From NCBI RefSeq assembly GCF_000518685.1, contig NZ_JAEB01000027.1, positions 1-50,157 on the forward strand: a stretch of DNA of 50,157 nt, written 5' to 3'. The notes beneath the pieces are model-generated. The model was given only the letters and a program-made list of their open reading frames with translations, had not been told where the DNA came from and made no database searches. Source of the DNA: Eubacterium xylanophilum ATCC 35991 (GTDB lineage Bacteria > Bacillota > Clostridia > Lachnospirales > Lachnospiraceae). A program made the position numbers and the translations under genes. Positions 33,683 through 42,626 of the stretch are shown in pieces (position 1 is the first letter of the stretch; every line of letters begins with the position of its first letter).

Positions 33683-36070
33683 GTGGATAATATAACAGTT
33701 AAATATATGATAGAGGGGCTGGTACAGGGTGTAGGTTACCGCCCTTTTATCTCTTTAATGGCAAAAAAATTAAATCTAACAGGTTGGGTGAGAAACCAAG
33801 GTGGAATAGTTACTATAATGGTTTCAGGAGACAGTAGTAGAATCAAGGAATTCCGCGAAAAATTGGAAACTGAGTGCCCTACAGGTGCTGTTGTAACTAA
33901 GATTACAGAGGAGGAAGTTTCTGTCAATCCAAACTTTGAAGAGTTCAGAATTATTAACAGTGATGAACATGGAGAGGTCAAGTTACAGCAATTTCCTATT
34001 ATTCCGGCTGATATAGCAACTTGCCCAAGATGTGAAGCTGAGTTGTTTGATGAATCGAATAAAAGGTTCAGACATCCTTTCATCAGCTGTACTTCATGTG
34101 GACCGAGATATAGCATTATCAGACAATTTCCCTATGACAGAGAGAATACTACCATGTCTATGTTTGACACTTGTGATGAGTGCAATGTCGAATATACCAC
34201 ACCGACTGATGTGAGATGTCATGCCCAGACTATTGCATGCCCGGATTGCGGTCCTAAGCTTAGTTATGGAGATGTAGAGCAACCCGATTTGTGTGAGATT
34301 GACAATATATGTATAAGACAAGCAGTCAAAGACCTGAAGGAAGGAATGATACTGGCAATAAAGGGGATAGGCGGTTTTCATCTGGCCTGTGATCCTGCCA
34401 ATGAAGAGGCTCTTGCCAACCTTAGAACCATCAAAGGGAGGGCTACAAAGCCTTTTGCCGTAATGGTAGATAGTATTGATACTGCCAAGAAGTTTGCCGA
34501 TATTTCCGAGAAAGAAGAAGCAGAGATGTTATCTCCGGCAAGGCCTATAGTTTTGCTGGAAAAAAAAGAAGAAAAGAATGTTAAAAAAGCGATTGCAAGG
34601 GGAGTTACGGTAAATAGTCCGTTTATGGGAATGATGTTACCTTGTAATCCTATTCAAATGTTAATAATGAAAGAGATGAAGCAGCTTGTGATGACAAGCG
34701 CTAATTCTTCAGGCGATTTGATGTTGACGGAGCGAAGAGAGGTAGAGGGTTGGTTTCGCTACCTGGAGAAAACCTATCCCGATATCGAGCTGAGAATTCT
34801 CAGCAATGACCGCATAATTGTGACTCCGCTAGATGATTCTATAGTTAGATTTGTGGCGGGAAGAAGACAGATTTTACGACGTTCTAGGGGATTTGTACCC
34901 CTTCCGATAAATGTGGACTTCCAAGATGAGATTCACGCAGCAGGTGGAGATCTTAAGACCAGTTTTGCCATATGTAAGGGCGGAAGAGCCTACGTGAGTC
35001 AGCCTTTTGGTGATATGGGAAATTATGATGCATTCCCTGCTTATATAGCTGAGGAAGTTAGGATGAAGAGGCTTCTCGGAGCCAAGGATATGCCAAAAGT
35101 TTGTGACAAGCATCCCGGTTATCTGACAGTGCAGAGACTAGACGCAGATGAGAATGCCAAATCTCTCAAACATGTACAGCATCACAAGGCTCATATTGCG
35201 GCTGTAGTGGCTGAACATGGGATAAGAGGACACATTCTCGGAGTTGCATTTGATGGAACCGGATATGGGGATGATGGAAATATTTGGGGCGGAGAGATTT
35301 TTACGTGCTACCATGATGAGGACAGCATAACTTTTGAGAGAGAGAGCCAGATTAAAATGGTTGATATTCCAGGTGGAGATGCAAGTGCTAAAAATGCGGA
35401 GAGAACACTTTATGGATATATCAGAAACTCAAGATTACCCGAGGACTACAAGTGTAGTTTAATGAAAAATGTTCCGTGGCTCTACGACGAAAAGTACAAT
35501 ATGATAAGTCTAGCTATGGATATGGAGCTGTCCAGCTATATGACTAGTTCCATGGGAAGATTGTTTGACGCAGTCAGCGCACTCCTGGGAATCTCCTCAT
35601 ATAATGAGTACGAGGGAGAATGCCCGATAGAGCTAGAATACAGAGCGATAAGCCATATGAAAAAATATGCTGGTATGGATTATGATGAGATACCAAGTGT
35701 GGATATCACATATATGTCTACACCTGTAGATATGATAAATGCCCTTCTGGAGCATCTTTCAGAATTCTTTGCGAAGGGAAAGAGAAGCAAAAAAGAACAG
35801 TCTACATTTGTAGACATGTTGAGCTTTAGCTTTATTAAGGGTATTGCAAATTATATTATCGGCATATATAATGCAGTTTGCGCCGTGGATGAGATTGACT
35901 ATAAGCTTGTCTTGTCTGGCGGAACATTTTGCAATAAGATATTAACTGAGATGATAATTAAAAGGATAGAAGATATTGGCGGCAGGGTTTATATAAGCGA
36001 AGAACTACCGCCGGGAGATGCCGGCTTGTGTGTGGGACAGGCATTGCTTGCCTGCAAGTTGGTGGAATAA
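33683..36070 (+). CDS. hypF: Carbamoyltransferase HypF
   Basis: HypF makes the thiocarbamate on HypE from carbamoyl phosphate, the source of the cyanide ligands of the NiFe centre. All domains are present. The acylphosphatase domain has Arg20 and Asn38 (VQGVGYRPF, GWVRNQGG). Four CxxC zinc half-sites lie at 114/117, 136/139, 164/167 and 186/189. A YrdC-like domain follows (about 205-380), then a Kae1-like domain with HHKAHIAAV and AFDGTGYGDDGNIWGGE. The length of 795 is slightly above the usual 750-780. The start is GTG at 33683, two bases after echF. Being in the ech operon makes Ech its obvious client. Confidence 0.95.
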   Translation: MDNITVKYMIEGLVQGVGYRPFISLMAKKLNLTGWVRNQGGIVTIMVSGDSSRIKEFREKLETECPTGAVVTKITEEEVSVNPNFEEFRIINSDEHGEVKLQQFPIIPADIATCPRCEAELFDESNKRFRHPFISCTSCGPRYSIIRQFPYDRENTTMSMFDTCDECNVEYTTPTDVRCHAQTIACPDCGPKLSYGDVEQPDLCEIDNICIRQAVKDLKEGMILAIKGIGGFHLACDPANEEALANLRTIKGRATKPFAVMVDSIDTAKKFADISEKEEAEMLSPARPIVLLEKKEEKNVKKAIARGVTVNSPFMGMMLPCNPIQMLIMKEMKQLVMTSANSSGDLMLTERREVEGWFRYLEKTYPDIELRILSNDRIIVTPLDDSIVRFVAGRRQILRRSRGFVPLPINVDFQDEIHAAGGDLKTSFAICKGGRAYVSQPFGDMGNYDAFPAYIAEEVRMKRLLGAKDMPKVCDKHPGYLTVQRLDADENAKSLKHVQHHKAHIAAVVAEHGIRGHILGVAFDGTGYGDDGNIWGGEIFTCYHDEDSITFERESQIKMVDIPGGDASAKNAERTLYGYIRNSRLPEDYKCSLMKNVPWLYDEKYNMISLAMDMELSSYMTSSMGRLFDAVSALLGISSYNEYEGECPIELEYRAISHMKKYAGMDYDEIPSVDITYMSTPVDMINALLEHLSEFFAKGKRSKKEQSTFVDMLSFSFIKGIANYIIGIYNAVCAVDEIDYKLVLSGGTFCNKILTEMIIKRIEDIGGRVYISEELPPGDAGLCVGQALLACKLVE

Positions 36071-36086
36071 GGAAAGGATGATAATT

Positions 36087-36290
36087 ATGTGTGTTGCTAT
36101 GCCTGGAATTGTTAAGAAAATAGATGGCTCTACTGCTGTCGTAAACTTCTCCGGCAATGAAGTAAATGCTCATGTCGGACTTGTGGATGTACAGGTGGAT
36201 GACTATGTGTTAGTTCATGCGGGATGTGTTATCCAGAAGGTGAAGAAGACTGAGGCAGAAGAGATTATCGAGTTAATGGGTGGCATGTGA
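36087..36290 (+). CDS. hypC: Hydrogenase maturation chaperone HypC
   Basis: This 67-residue chaperone binds HypD and the large subunit during assembly of the Fe(CN)2CO unit. The N-terminus is MCVAMPGIV, whose Cys2 is the essential residue. That decides the start at 36087, although an in-frame ATG lies three codons earlier at 36078. AAGGAAAGG precedes it. It is followed after a short gap by hypD. Confidence 0.93.
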   Translation: MCVAMPGIVKKIDGSTAVVNFSGNEVNAHVGLVDVQVDDYVLVHAGCVIQKVKKTEAEEIIELMGGM

Positions 36291-36324
36291 TTCTCGATAG
36301 AAGATGATAAGAGAGGCAAAGAAG

Positions 36325-37368
36325 ATGGAGATTAGTGATATTGTCGAAAAGTTGAGGAATTATGACGGGCCGGAGATTAGGCTTATGGAGATCTGTGGAA
36401 GTCATACAGCGGCGATTGCCAAGTATGGTATTCGTTCGATTCTTTCCGATAAAATCAAGTTGATAAGTGGACCGGGTTGTCCGGTATGTGTCACACCGTC
36501 CTCATATGTGGATAGGTTGATTGAGATTGCAAGTAAAGAAGGCAATAAAGTCGCTTCTTTTGGGGACTTGCTCAGAGTGCCGGGAAGCCGGTCGACTCTC
36601 AGGGAAGCTCAGGGCCAGGGAGCCGGCGTGGAGATGGTTTATTCTCCTCTGGATGTCATAGGACTCGCTGAAAAGGAACCGGAGACTTGCTTTACCTTTG
36701 CTGCTATAGGATTTGAGACCACTGCACCTGTATTTGCCTTGCTGATGGATGAAATCACAAAGAAAAATATTAAAAATATTCGGCTGTTGACGGCTATCAA
36801 GACCATGCCAAGAGTTATCGAGTGGTTGATAGACAATGGGGCCAAGATTGACGGATTTATCGCTCCCGGGCATGTGTGTGCAGTTACAGGAAGTGAGATA
36901 TTTGAGCCGATAGCAAAGAAGCATGAGATTCCATTTGCAGTCAGCGGATTTTCAGATAAGGAATTGGTGATTGCAATATATGGGCTTCTTGAGATGGTAA
37001 AAGAGAAGAATTATAGTGTCAATAATTACTATACGTCAGTTGTAGAACACGGTAAAAACGCCATTGCAGACCAGATGATTAATAAGTATTTTGAACCATG
37101 TGATGCTGTGTGGCGCGGGATGGGATGCGTACAAGGTTCCGGTCTTGTGTTGAGAGATGAGTACAGAGAATATGACATGGGAAGTCTGGAGTTAGTAGAG
37201 GATAATAAGATGAATGCTCATTGTAAGTGTGGTGAGATATTGATGGGGCTTTTGGAGTCCGGAGATTGTCCCCTTTTTGGAAAAGCTTGTACACCGCAGA
37301 ACCCACAGGGAGCATGTATGGTTTCTCTGGAGGGAAGCTGTTATCACAAGTATTTGTCGGGGGAATAG
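36325..37368 (+). CDS. hypD: Hydrogenase maturation protein HypD
   Basis: HypD is the 4Fe-4S scaffold on which the cyanide and CO ligands are attached to iron. Conserved segments are EICGSHTAAIAKYGIR, SGPGCPVCVTP, IGFETTAPVFA and IAPGHVCAV, and the C-terminal Cys-rich part includes KCGEILMG and TPQNPQGACMVS. The frame also has an ATG at 36304 (seven residues longer). I favour 36325 because GAGAGG lies eight bases before it and little precedes the other; the choice is not certain. The length is about 347 residues. Confidence 0.93.
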   Translation: MEISDIVEKLRNYDGPEIRLMEICGSHTAAIAKYGIRSILSDKIKLISGPGCPVCVTPSSYVDRLIEIASKEGNKVASFGDLLRVPGSRSTLREAQGQGAGVEMVYSPLDVIGLAEKEPETCFTFAAIGFETTAPVFALLMDEITKKNIKNIRLLTAIKTMPRVIEWLIDNGAKIDGFIAPGHVCAVTGSEIFEPIAKKHEIPFAVSGFSDKELVIAIYGLLEMVKEKNYSVNNYYTSVVEHGKNAIADQMINKYFEPCDAVWRGMGCVQGSGLVLRDEYREYDMGSLELVEDNKMNAHCKCGEILMGLLESGDCPLFGKACTPQNPQGACMVSLEGSCYHKYLSGE

Positions 37369-37386
37369 AAGAAGAGGAGAACGAAG

Positions 37387-38394
37387 ATGGCAAGAATATC
37401 AATGGAGCACGGAAGTGGAGGAAGTGCGACGAGTAAGTTAATTAACAAGATTTTCGAGAGAGAGTTTGACAATGAGATTTTGTCCAGGATGGAAGATGCA
37501 GCTGTCCTAGATTTAGAGAGTGGTTGTGGTAAAATAGCTATGACTACAGATAGTTTTGTGGTGACACCCCTTATCTTTAAGGGAGGCGACATAGGCAGGC
37601 TCAGTGTATGTGGCACCGTCAATGACCTTCTCATGAGAGGCGCGACACCAAGATATCTGACTTGTGGTTTTGTATTAGAAGAGGGTCTAGAGATTGATAT
37701 TCTCGAGAGAGTGGTTCACTCCATGGCCGAGACCGCAAGGGAAGCAGGAGTCATTATTGTTGCAGGGGATACCAAGGTAGTCGAGGGCGATGGTGGACTT
37801 ATCATCAATACCACCGGTCTTGGATTCGTACCTGACGGAGTGGATATCTCTGTGCAGAATGCAGCTGAGGGAGATGTTATCATAGTTTCAGGAAATATGG
37901 GAGACCATCATGCTGCCATATTAAGTGAGAGAATGGCCATAGAAAATGACATAGAGAGTGACAATGCTCCTCTGGTCGAGATGGTACAGGGAATGATAGA
38001 AGCCGGAATTGATATTCATGTTCTCAGGGATGTGACTAGAGGTGGGCTTGCAACTGTAATGACAGAGATTGCAAAAGCCGGTGATTTTAGGATTGAGTTA
38101 ATGGAAAATGCAATTCCTGTCGATATAAGAACGAAGGATTTTTGTGGAATTCTCGGATTAGACCCATTGTATATGGGAAATGAGGGAAAGCTTGTGGCTC
38201 TTGTTCCGGAAGACCAGGGCCAGAAGGCATTAGAGATTGTCAAGAATTCAAAGTACGGGGAAGGTGCTACGATTATCGGAAACGTGCTTGAAAAAACTGA
38301 GGTAGGAAAGGGAGAGCTACGCCTGAGAACTTCTATAGGTGGGCTGAGAAGCTTAGATATTCTGCAGGGCGAGGGATTACCTAGAATTTGTTAA
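37387..38394 (+). CDS. hypE: Hydrogenase maturation protein HypE
   Basis: HypE dehydrates the carbamoylated C-terminal Cys to a thiocyanate that becomes the CN ligand. The N-terminus HGSGGSATSKLI, the ATP-binding segments DAAVLDL, MTTDSFVVTPLIFKGGDIG and VAGDTKVVEG, and the terminal sequence LPRIC with the modifiable last Cys are all intact. Its 335 residues are normal. The ribosome binding site (GAGGAG) lies just upstream. The next gene begins 15 bases after its stop, and no terminator separates hyp from the XrtG cassette. Confidence 0.95.
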   Translation: MARISMEHGSGGSATSKLINKIFEREFDNEILSRMEDAAVLDLESGCGKIAMTTDSFVVTPLIFKGGDIGRLSVCGTVNDLLMRGATPRYLTCGFVLEEGLEIDILERVVHSMAETAREAGVIIVAGDTKVVEGDGGLIINTTGLGFVPDGVDISVQNAAEGDVIIVSGNMGDHHAAILSERMAIENDIESDNAPLVEMVQGMIEAGIDIHVLRDVTRGGLATVMTEIAKAGDFRIELMENAIPVDIRTKDFCGILGLDPLYMGNEGKLVALVPEDQGQKALEIVKNSKYGEGATIIGNVLEKTEVGKGELRLRTSIGGLRSLDILQGEGLPRIC

Positions 38395-38408
38395 GTTCAG
38401 GAGGAAAA

Positions 38409-38840
38409 ATGCTCAGATACTACATATATAAGTATTATTTCAATGCTTCTCACAGTGCTGACGGAGGGAAAGAGAGGATGCATTCCCATACCTTTCAGAT
38501 AGCCTTGTATATCAAGCAAGATGAGGAGAAGGAATATTTATTCGGAGAAATTGACAAGGATATAAAGAATTATCTATCCCGATTTGACGGCGTATTCTTG
38601 CCGGAGATACCCGAATTTGCAGGGACGACGGCGAGTCTTGAGGATATAGGAGAAAAGCTTTATGATGATATATTCAAGCTACTTGAGGACAAGGGATTAT
38701 GGCTTTATCAGCTGGAAATTATGGATAATCCATTGCGAGTATATATGGTATCCAACAAGATTATGTCTCAATCTAAAAGTGAGGAGAAGCACATGCAGAG
38801 CATAGAGTGGCTTCTTGAGCGCAAGGAGATGATGAAATGA
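38409..38840 (+). CDS. PTPS/QueD-related protein 1 of the XrtG cassette
   Basis: This 143-residue protein resembles 6-pyruvoyl-tetrahydropterin synthase. It keeps the three zinc-binding His residues (YFNASHSAD, then MHSHTFQ), but the catalytic Cys that normally precedes the second motif is missing. This matches the small 6-pyruvoyl-tetrahydropterin-synthase-related family described next to XrtG exosortases (TIGR03112, from memory). The ATG at 38409 is six bases after AGGAGG; the TTG at 38388 lies inside hypE and is rejected. The gene overlaps the next one by four bases. The reaction is unknown. Confidence 0.75.
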   Translation: MLRYYIYKYYFNASHSADGGKERMHSHTFQIALYIKQDEEKEYLFGEIDKDIKNYLSRFDGVFLPEIPEFAGTTASLEDIGEKLYDDIFKLLEDKGLWLYQLEIMDNPLRVYMVSNKIMSQSKSEEKHMQSIEWLLERKEMMK

Positions 38841-39544
38841 GAAGAAAACTGTGGAATACTTTGATATTAGCGGTTTTCATGATGGCAGTGATTGGATTTA
38901 TAAGCACTGAGAAAGTGGAAGCAGCTAGTGGTATAAATATTGACGGATACTATGATGATTGGGAGAGTTATCCCGAGACTCAGATTACGTATATGTCCAA
39001 CAATGCCGAGTGTAATCACAAAGCGCATATTTACTGCGATGATGATTATCTGTATGTACATGTGCATGCCAGCGACTTGTACACCAGTCAGATGCCATTT
39101 CAGAGATTTAATCTTGATGTAAATGGTCAGAGAAAGGCATTGCTTATCCAAGCGGATAACGGACATGGGCAGATTGACTATGGACAGACCTACGGGCAAT
39201 ATCCTGTTGGGGTAAACACAGCATTTTTGATTTATCTCGATTATCAGGGACATTTGTGCGATGGAAGTGCGGCATTGACAGTTCATGATAAGAATTACGG
39301 AAATCCCAATACTTTGGGAGATGACATAGAATTCAAGGTATCCATCAAGGATATTTGTGAAATATTTAATGTGGAAGCAGACAGTATCAATTCAATAAGA
39401 GTTTCCAATGACAATCTTGGACCTGAGGGATTGACTATAGCCGGAACATCATCCGGACCTGTAATTGGAGTAGTTATAGCAATAATCATTGCGACAATTG
39501 CATCCCTTGCATATACAAGAAGAAAAAAGGAAAAAGTTCAATGA
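38837..39544 (+). CDS. Secreted protein with Firmicu-CTERM-like sorting signal
   Basis: This is the likely substrate of the neighbouring exosortase. It has a signal peptide (hydrophobic residues 9-21, cleavage near VEAA). The domain opening with NIDGYYDDWESYPE and continuing CDDDYLYVHVHASD resembles the start of CBM9/DOMON-like carbohydrate-binding folds. The C-terminal signal consists of GTSSGP (203-208), a single TM helix (about 209-226) and RRKKEK. This tripartite tail is the form recognised by exosortases, and in XrtG-containing Firmicutes it is called Firmicu-CTERM. It overlaps both neighbours by four bases (ATGA), so it is tightly co-translated with them. The ligand is unknown. Confidence 0.78.
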   Translation: MRRKLWNTLILAVFMMAVIGFISTEKVEAASGINIDGYYDDWESYPETQITYMSNNAECNHKAHIYCDDDYLYVHVHASDLYTSQMPFQRFNLDVNGQRKALLIQADNGHGQIDYGQTYGQYPVGVNTAFLIYLDYQGHLCDGSAALTVHDKNYGNPNTLGDDIEFKVSIKDICEIFNVEADSINSIRVSNDNLGPEGLTIAGTSSGPVIGVVIAIIIATIASLAYTRRKKEKVQ

Positions 39545-40134
39545 CTTGGATAACGATTATGTTTGCGATAATATGGGTTTATGTAATTACAGTATGTAAG
39601 AGAAGTAATCTGTTTTTCTGGGAGTTTGTATTGGGAAGCGTGGGACTTTTTGTATTCATGCTCATCTGGTTAGAGCCGGTAGTAGTGGCACCGCTTCAAA
39701 AGTCGGTTGCTGCAGTGGCCGGAGTTATAGGTTCCTTGACGGGGATTTTCGACTCGTTTTTCCAAAACGGAATGTTATTTATTCAACATGGTGGAGATAG
39801 CCTATCTCTCTATATCGACTTCGAGTGCTCGGGGGTTATAGAGATGATGGCTTTTTTGGCGTTGTTGTGGTTTTTCCCGGTTTACAAGTTTCACGAGAGA
39901 ATCATTGTAAGCCTTTTGGGAATTGCCGCGATATTCGTGACAAATGTTCTGAGAATTGTACTCATCTGTGTTCTGGTTTATATATTTGGCGAGGGCATAT
40001 ACTTCTATGCACATACCGTCTATGCCAGAATATTTTTCTACTTCTGCACGATTCTCCTTTATTTCTTAGTGTTCACGAAGTCGCATATAATAAGGCAGAA
40101 AGTGGGGGCGTTCAGTTATGACATCAATGATTAA
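39541..40134 (+). CDS. xrtG: Exosortase XrtG
   Basis: This is a membrane cysteine transpeptidase-like enzyme of 197 residues, about six TM helices. The exosortase/archaeosortase catalytic triad can be seen in order: Cys96 in DFECSGVIEM, Arg138 in TNVLRIVLI and His158 in YAHTVYARIFF. Exosortases cut a C-terminal TM sorting signal and probably transfer the protein to another molecule. XrtG is the Gram-positive type and its acceptor is not established. It overlaps the putative substrate gene by four bases and the glycosyltransferase gene by 17. Confidence 0.88.
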   Translation: MTWITIMFAIIWVYVITVCKRSNLFFWEFVLGSVGLFVFMLIWLEPVVVAPLQKSVAAVAGVIGSLTGIFDSFFQNGMLFIQHGGDSLSLYIDFECSGVIEMMAFLALLWFFPVYKFHERIIVSLLGIAAIFVTNVLRIVLICVLVYIFGEGIYFYAHTVYARIFFYFCTILLYFLVFTKSHIIRQKVGAFSYDIND

Positions 40135-41521
40135 TATGTTATACAGTTCCATGGTTTTTTGGGTGGCATGGATAATAATTCCATTGATGATGGAGATTAT
40201 ACCTACTTTTTTTAATTTTCTGATACTCCTGAAGCGAAAGATAAGGGGCGAGGGAAATATGGAATTAAAGTATATGCCGGAGATAACCTTGATTATTCCT
40301 GTTTACAATTCGGCAGAAACCCTCTATCAGTGCATAAAGTCGGTATATGACTCCAATTATGACAATAAGATGATATATATAATGGCCATTGATAATATGA
40401 GCACTGACAACAGTTTTGAGGTATTTTGTAAATGTCAGAGAGATTATCCGGAGCTCACAATTAACTGGATGAGCTCTAAACAGGGTAAATCCAAGGCATT
40501 AAATCTAGCTTTATTTAATAGTTCAGGAAAATATATCATACATGTGGATTCGGATGGAGTGCTTCACCCGGATGCCATAAGAAATATTGTGGCCAAGTTT
40601 GAGAATAATGAGGATGTTTACTGCGTCACGGGGGCGATTATGACTAACCCGGATAGAATCGATGAGTCCAAGGGATTCTTCAGACGACTATTTTTGAAGA
40701 TGGAATTTTTCGAGTACTGTCAGGCGTTCTTGGCGGGAAGAAATTTTCAGTCGGAATACAATAGCATGTTTACTTTGTCAGGAGCATTTTCTGCCTTTAG
40801 AAAATCTTCGATTCTCAAGACGCATTTGTATAATACAGATACGATATGCGAAGATACTCATGTTACATTTCAGATAAGAGATAATCTGAAAGAAAAAGTT
40901 GTACTCTGTGATTCGGCTATTTTCTTCGTAGAACCTATAGAAAACATGAACAAGCTCTACACCCAGAGGCAGAGGTGGCAGCGCGGCGAGATGGAAGTAA
41001 TCCACATGTTTATGCGCAACAAGTTAGATCCGGTAAGGGGGTTTTTCTCTAACTTTGTCATGAGGCTTGTGATGTTTGATCACACGTTTGCCTTTCCAAG
41101 GATGATATGGTACTTTGCGCTTATATGTCTTGCATTTATCAATTATCCCATGAAACTAGTGGTGGAGTCGATAGTGGTTATATATATATTATATGTAATT
41201 TCATCATTTATGTTATATTTAACTATCGTATTGTTCCTAAGTAGATTTAAGGATTTGCGCAATTACTATGCGAAAAAATGGTATATGTCGTTTTTCTTGC
41301 CAATTTTTAATTTTATCGTATTTTGGTTTAGATTTGCAGGAATAGTTAATTCTATTAAGGGTGTACAGACTTGGAAAACAAAGAACTTCACCCAAGAAAA
41401 AATGTCTTTTAAAAAGACAGTAAAGAAAGATTTCAAATGTATTTCTGAGATATTAGAGAAAATCAGAAATGAGGTAAATAATCCGGAATCGGATGACATG
41501 GAAGGACATGGTGCAGAATAA
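40118..41521 (+). CDS. XrtG-associated family-2 glycosyltransferase
   Basis: This is a processive-type GT2 enzyme of 467 residues with one N-terminal TM helix and a C-terminal membrane region (about 320-430). Catalytic motifs are the nucleotide-binding LIIPVYNSAETL, HVDSDGVLHPDA (DxD), CEDTHVTF (catalytic Asp) and QRQRWQRGEME (QxxRW). This is the glycosyltransferase subfamily found with XrtG (TIGR03111, from memory). It may make the sugar polymer or lipid-linked sugar to which the sorted protein is joined, which is inference. Its start lies within xrtG and its stop overlaps the next ATG (TAATG). Confidence 0.88.
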   Translation: MTSMINMLYSSMVFWVAWIIIPLMMEIIPTFFNFLILLKRKIRGEGNMELKYMPEITLIIPVYNSAETLYQCIKSVYDSNYDNKMIYIMAIDNMSTDNSFEVFCKCQRDYPELTINWMSSKQGKSKALNLALFNSSGKYIIHVDSDGVLHPDAIRNIVAKFENNEDVYCVTGAIMTNPDRIDESKGFFRRLFLKMEFFEYCQAFLAGRNFQSEYNSMFTLSGAFSAFRKSSILKTHLYNTDTICEDTHVTFQIRDNLKEKVVLCDSAIFFVEPIENMNKLYTQRQRWQRGEMEVIHMFMRNKLDPVRGFFSNFVMRLVMFDHTFAFPRMIWYFALICLAFINYPMKLVVESIVVIYILYVISSFMLYLTIVLFLSRFKDLRNYYAKKWYMSFFLPIFNFIVFWFRFAGIVNSIKGVQTWKTKNFTQEKMSFKKTVKKDFKCISEILEKIRNEVNNPESDDMEGHGAE

Positions 41522-42600
41522 TGTCAAAGTTTTTTGGTTTTTTTACAAGTAGAAAGACAAGGATGGTTGCGGTTCTGATATCCGTTTTTGCTGCGATGAT
41601 TATCAGTACTGTTTTTGTAATTGTCCAGAACAATCGCTCAAAAACAGAATATATAAATGTATATGAAAAGAAGCAACAGGAGTATCTGAGGCAGATTTTA
41701 AATCAAGTAGAAAATTTAAAGTACTCCGGTAAATCTGATGAGGAAGTTGTGGAGTACCTATATACCAAGGCGGAGACTTCCGGAGCAAATTGGCTTTTTA
41801 TCATCAAAGGTGATGATGTAATAATGGCCAGAGATGTCAAGACTTTGAGTGGAATTAAGCCGGAAGAGCGAAAAAGGGAAATCTTTTTGAGAAGCATATC
41901 GGAGGCAGATTATGTTATGGTCAGCCGAGATGAGGTATTTAACGGTTTTACGTATACCTTTGGGGCAGTGACAGACAGAGAATATGCTCTTGATCAGGGA
42001 GAAATGCTTGTTCACGAGATATATATTTATATAGCATTTGCAGTGATTATCATGGCTTCTATCATGGCTATACTGTGGTTGACTTCGCGACTAAACAGAG
42101 TGGAGACAAGACTTCACAAGGTGAGAAAGACCTTAAAAGAGCAGAATGAAAAGCTTGATAATCTCGAATCAATGAAAAATGATCAGGTGGAGGTAGTCGA
42201 TGAAAAGGCGTTCAAATACAATAAGACTTTTCATGAGGTAGCAATTATCGAAACATTTTTGAAAAAATCAGATGATGTTAAACTTCGACCACTGTCCATT
42301 ATAACATGCAAGATACTTATGGAAAATAGGTATTATAAGAGGGATGAGATATTTGATGCCATAGAGTGCATAAGGAAATATGCGGATAAGAAGACTATTA
42401 TAGGTGAGATAAGAAAAGGATTTTTCATAGTGCTTCTTTACAAGACAGATGAGAATTATGCAAGGCATAAATTAAAGACTTTTGATGATGAACTTGCTAG
42501 TTATATGCAAGATAAAGATATGAATTATGAATTGAAGCTCTACGAGGACAAGCCGGATATGCGGCCTTTGGAGCGCTATTATGAGATAATGAATGGATAG
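41521..42600 (+). CDS. Membrane sensor with degenerate GGDEF-like domain, XrtG cassette
   Basis: This 359-residue protein has a TM at about 14-35, an extracytoplasmic domain of about 125 residues, a second TM near 168-190, a coiled coil (about 195-220) and a cytoplasmic domain. The last part can be threaded on a GGDEF cyclase fold: RPLSIITCKILMENRYY, DEIFDAIECIRKYADK and GEIRKGFFIVLLYKTDEN sit where the family has its first strands, helix and signature turn. The GGDEF signature itself is replaced by IRKGFF, so it should not make cyclic-di-GMP but might bind it or signal by contact. I reached this from pattern alone; the assignment is tentative. Confidence 0.5.
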   Translation: MSKFFGFFTSRKTRMVAVLISVFAAMIISTVFVIVQNNRSKTEYINVYEKKQQEYLRQILNQVENLKYSGKSDEEVVEYLYTKAETSGANWLFIIKGDDVIMARDVKTLSGIKPEERKREIFLRSISEADYVMVSRDEVFNGFTYTFGAVTDREYALDQGEMLVHEIYIYIAFAVIIMASIMAILWLTSRLNRVETRLHKVRKTLKEQNEKLDNLESMKNDQVEVVDEKAFKYNKTFHEVAIIETFLKKSDDVKLRPLSIITCKILMENRYYKRDEIFDAIECIRKYADKKTIIGEIRKGFFIVLLYKTDENYARHKLKTFDDELASYMQDKDMNYELKLYEDKPDMRPLERYYEIMNG

Positions 42601-42626
42601 AAATAGATATCTGGAGAGGAGTAAGC

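Noticed and set aside
34094-34381. Minus-strand frames opposite hypF
   Set aside because: They lie opposite the zinc-finger coding region, which is clearly conserved on the plus strand.
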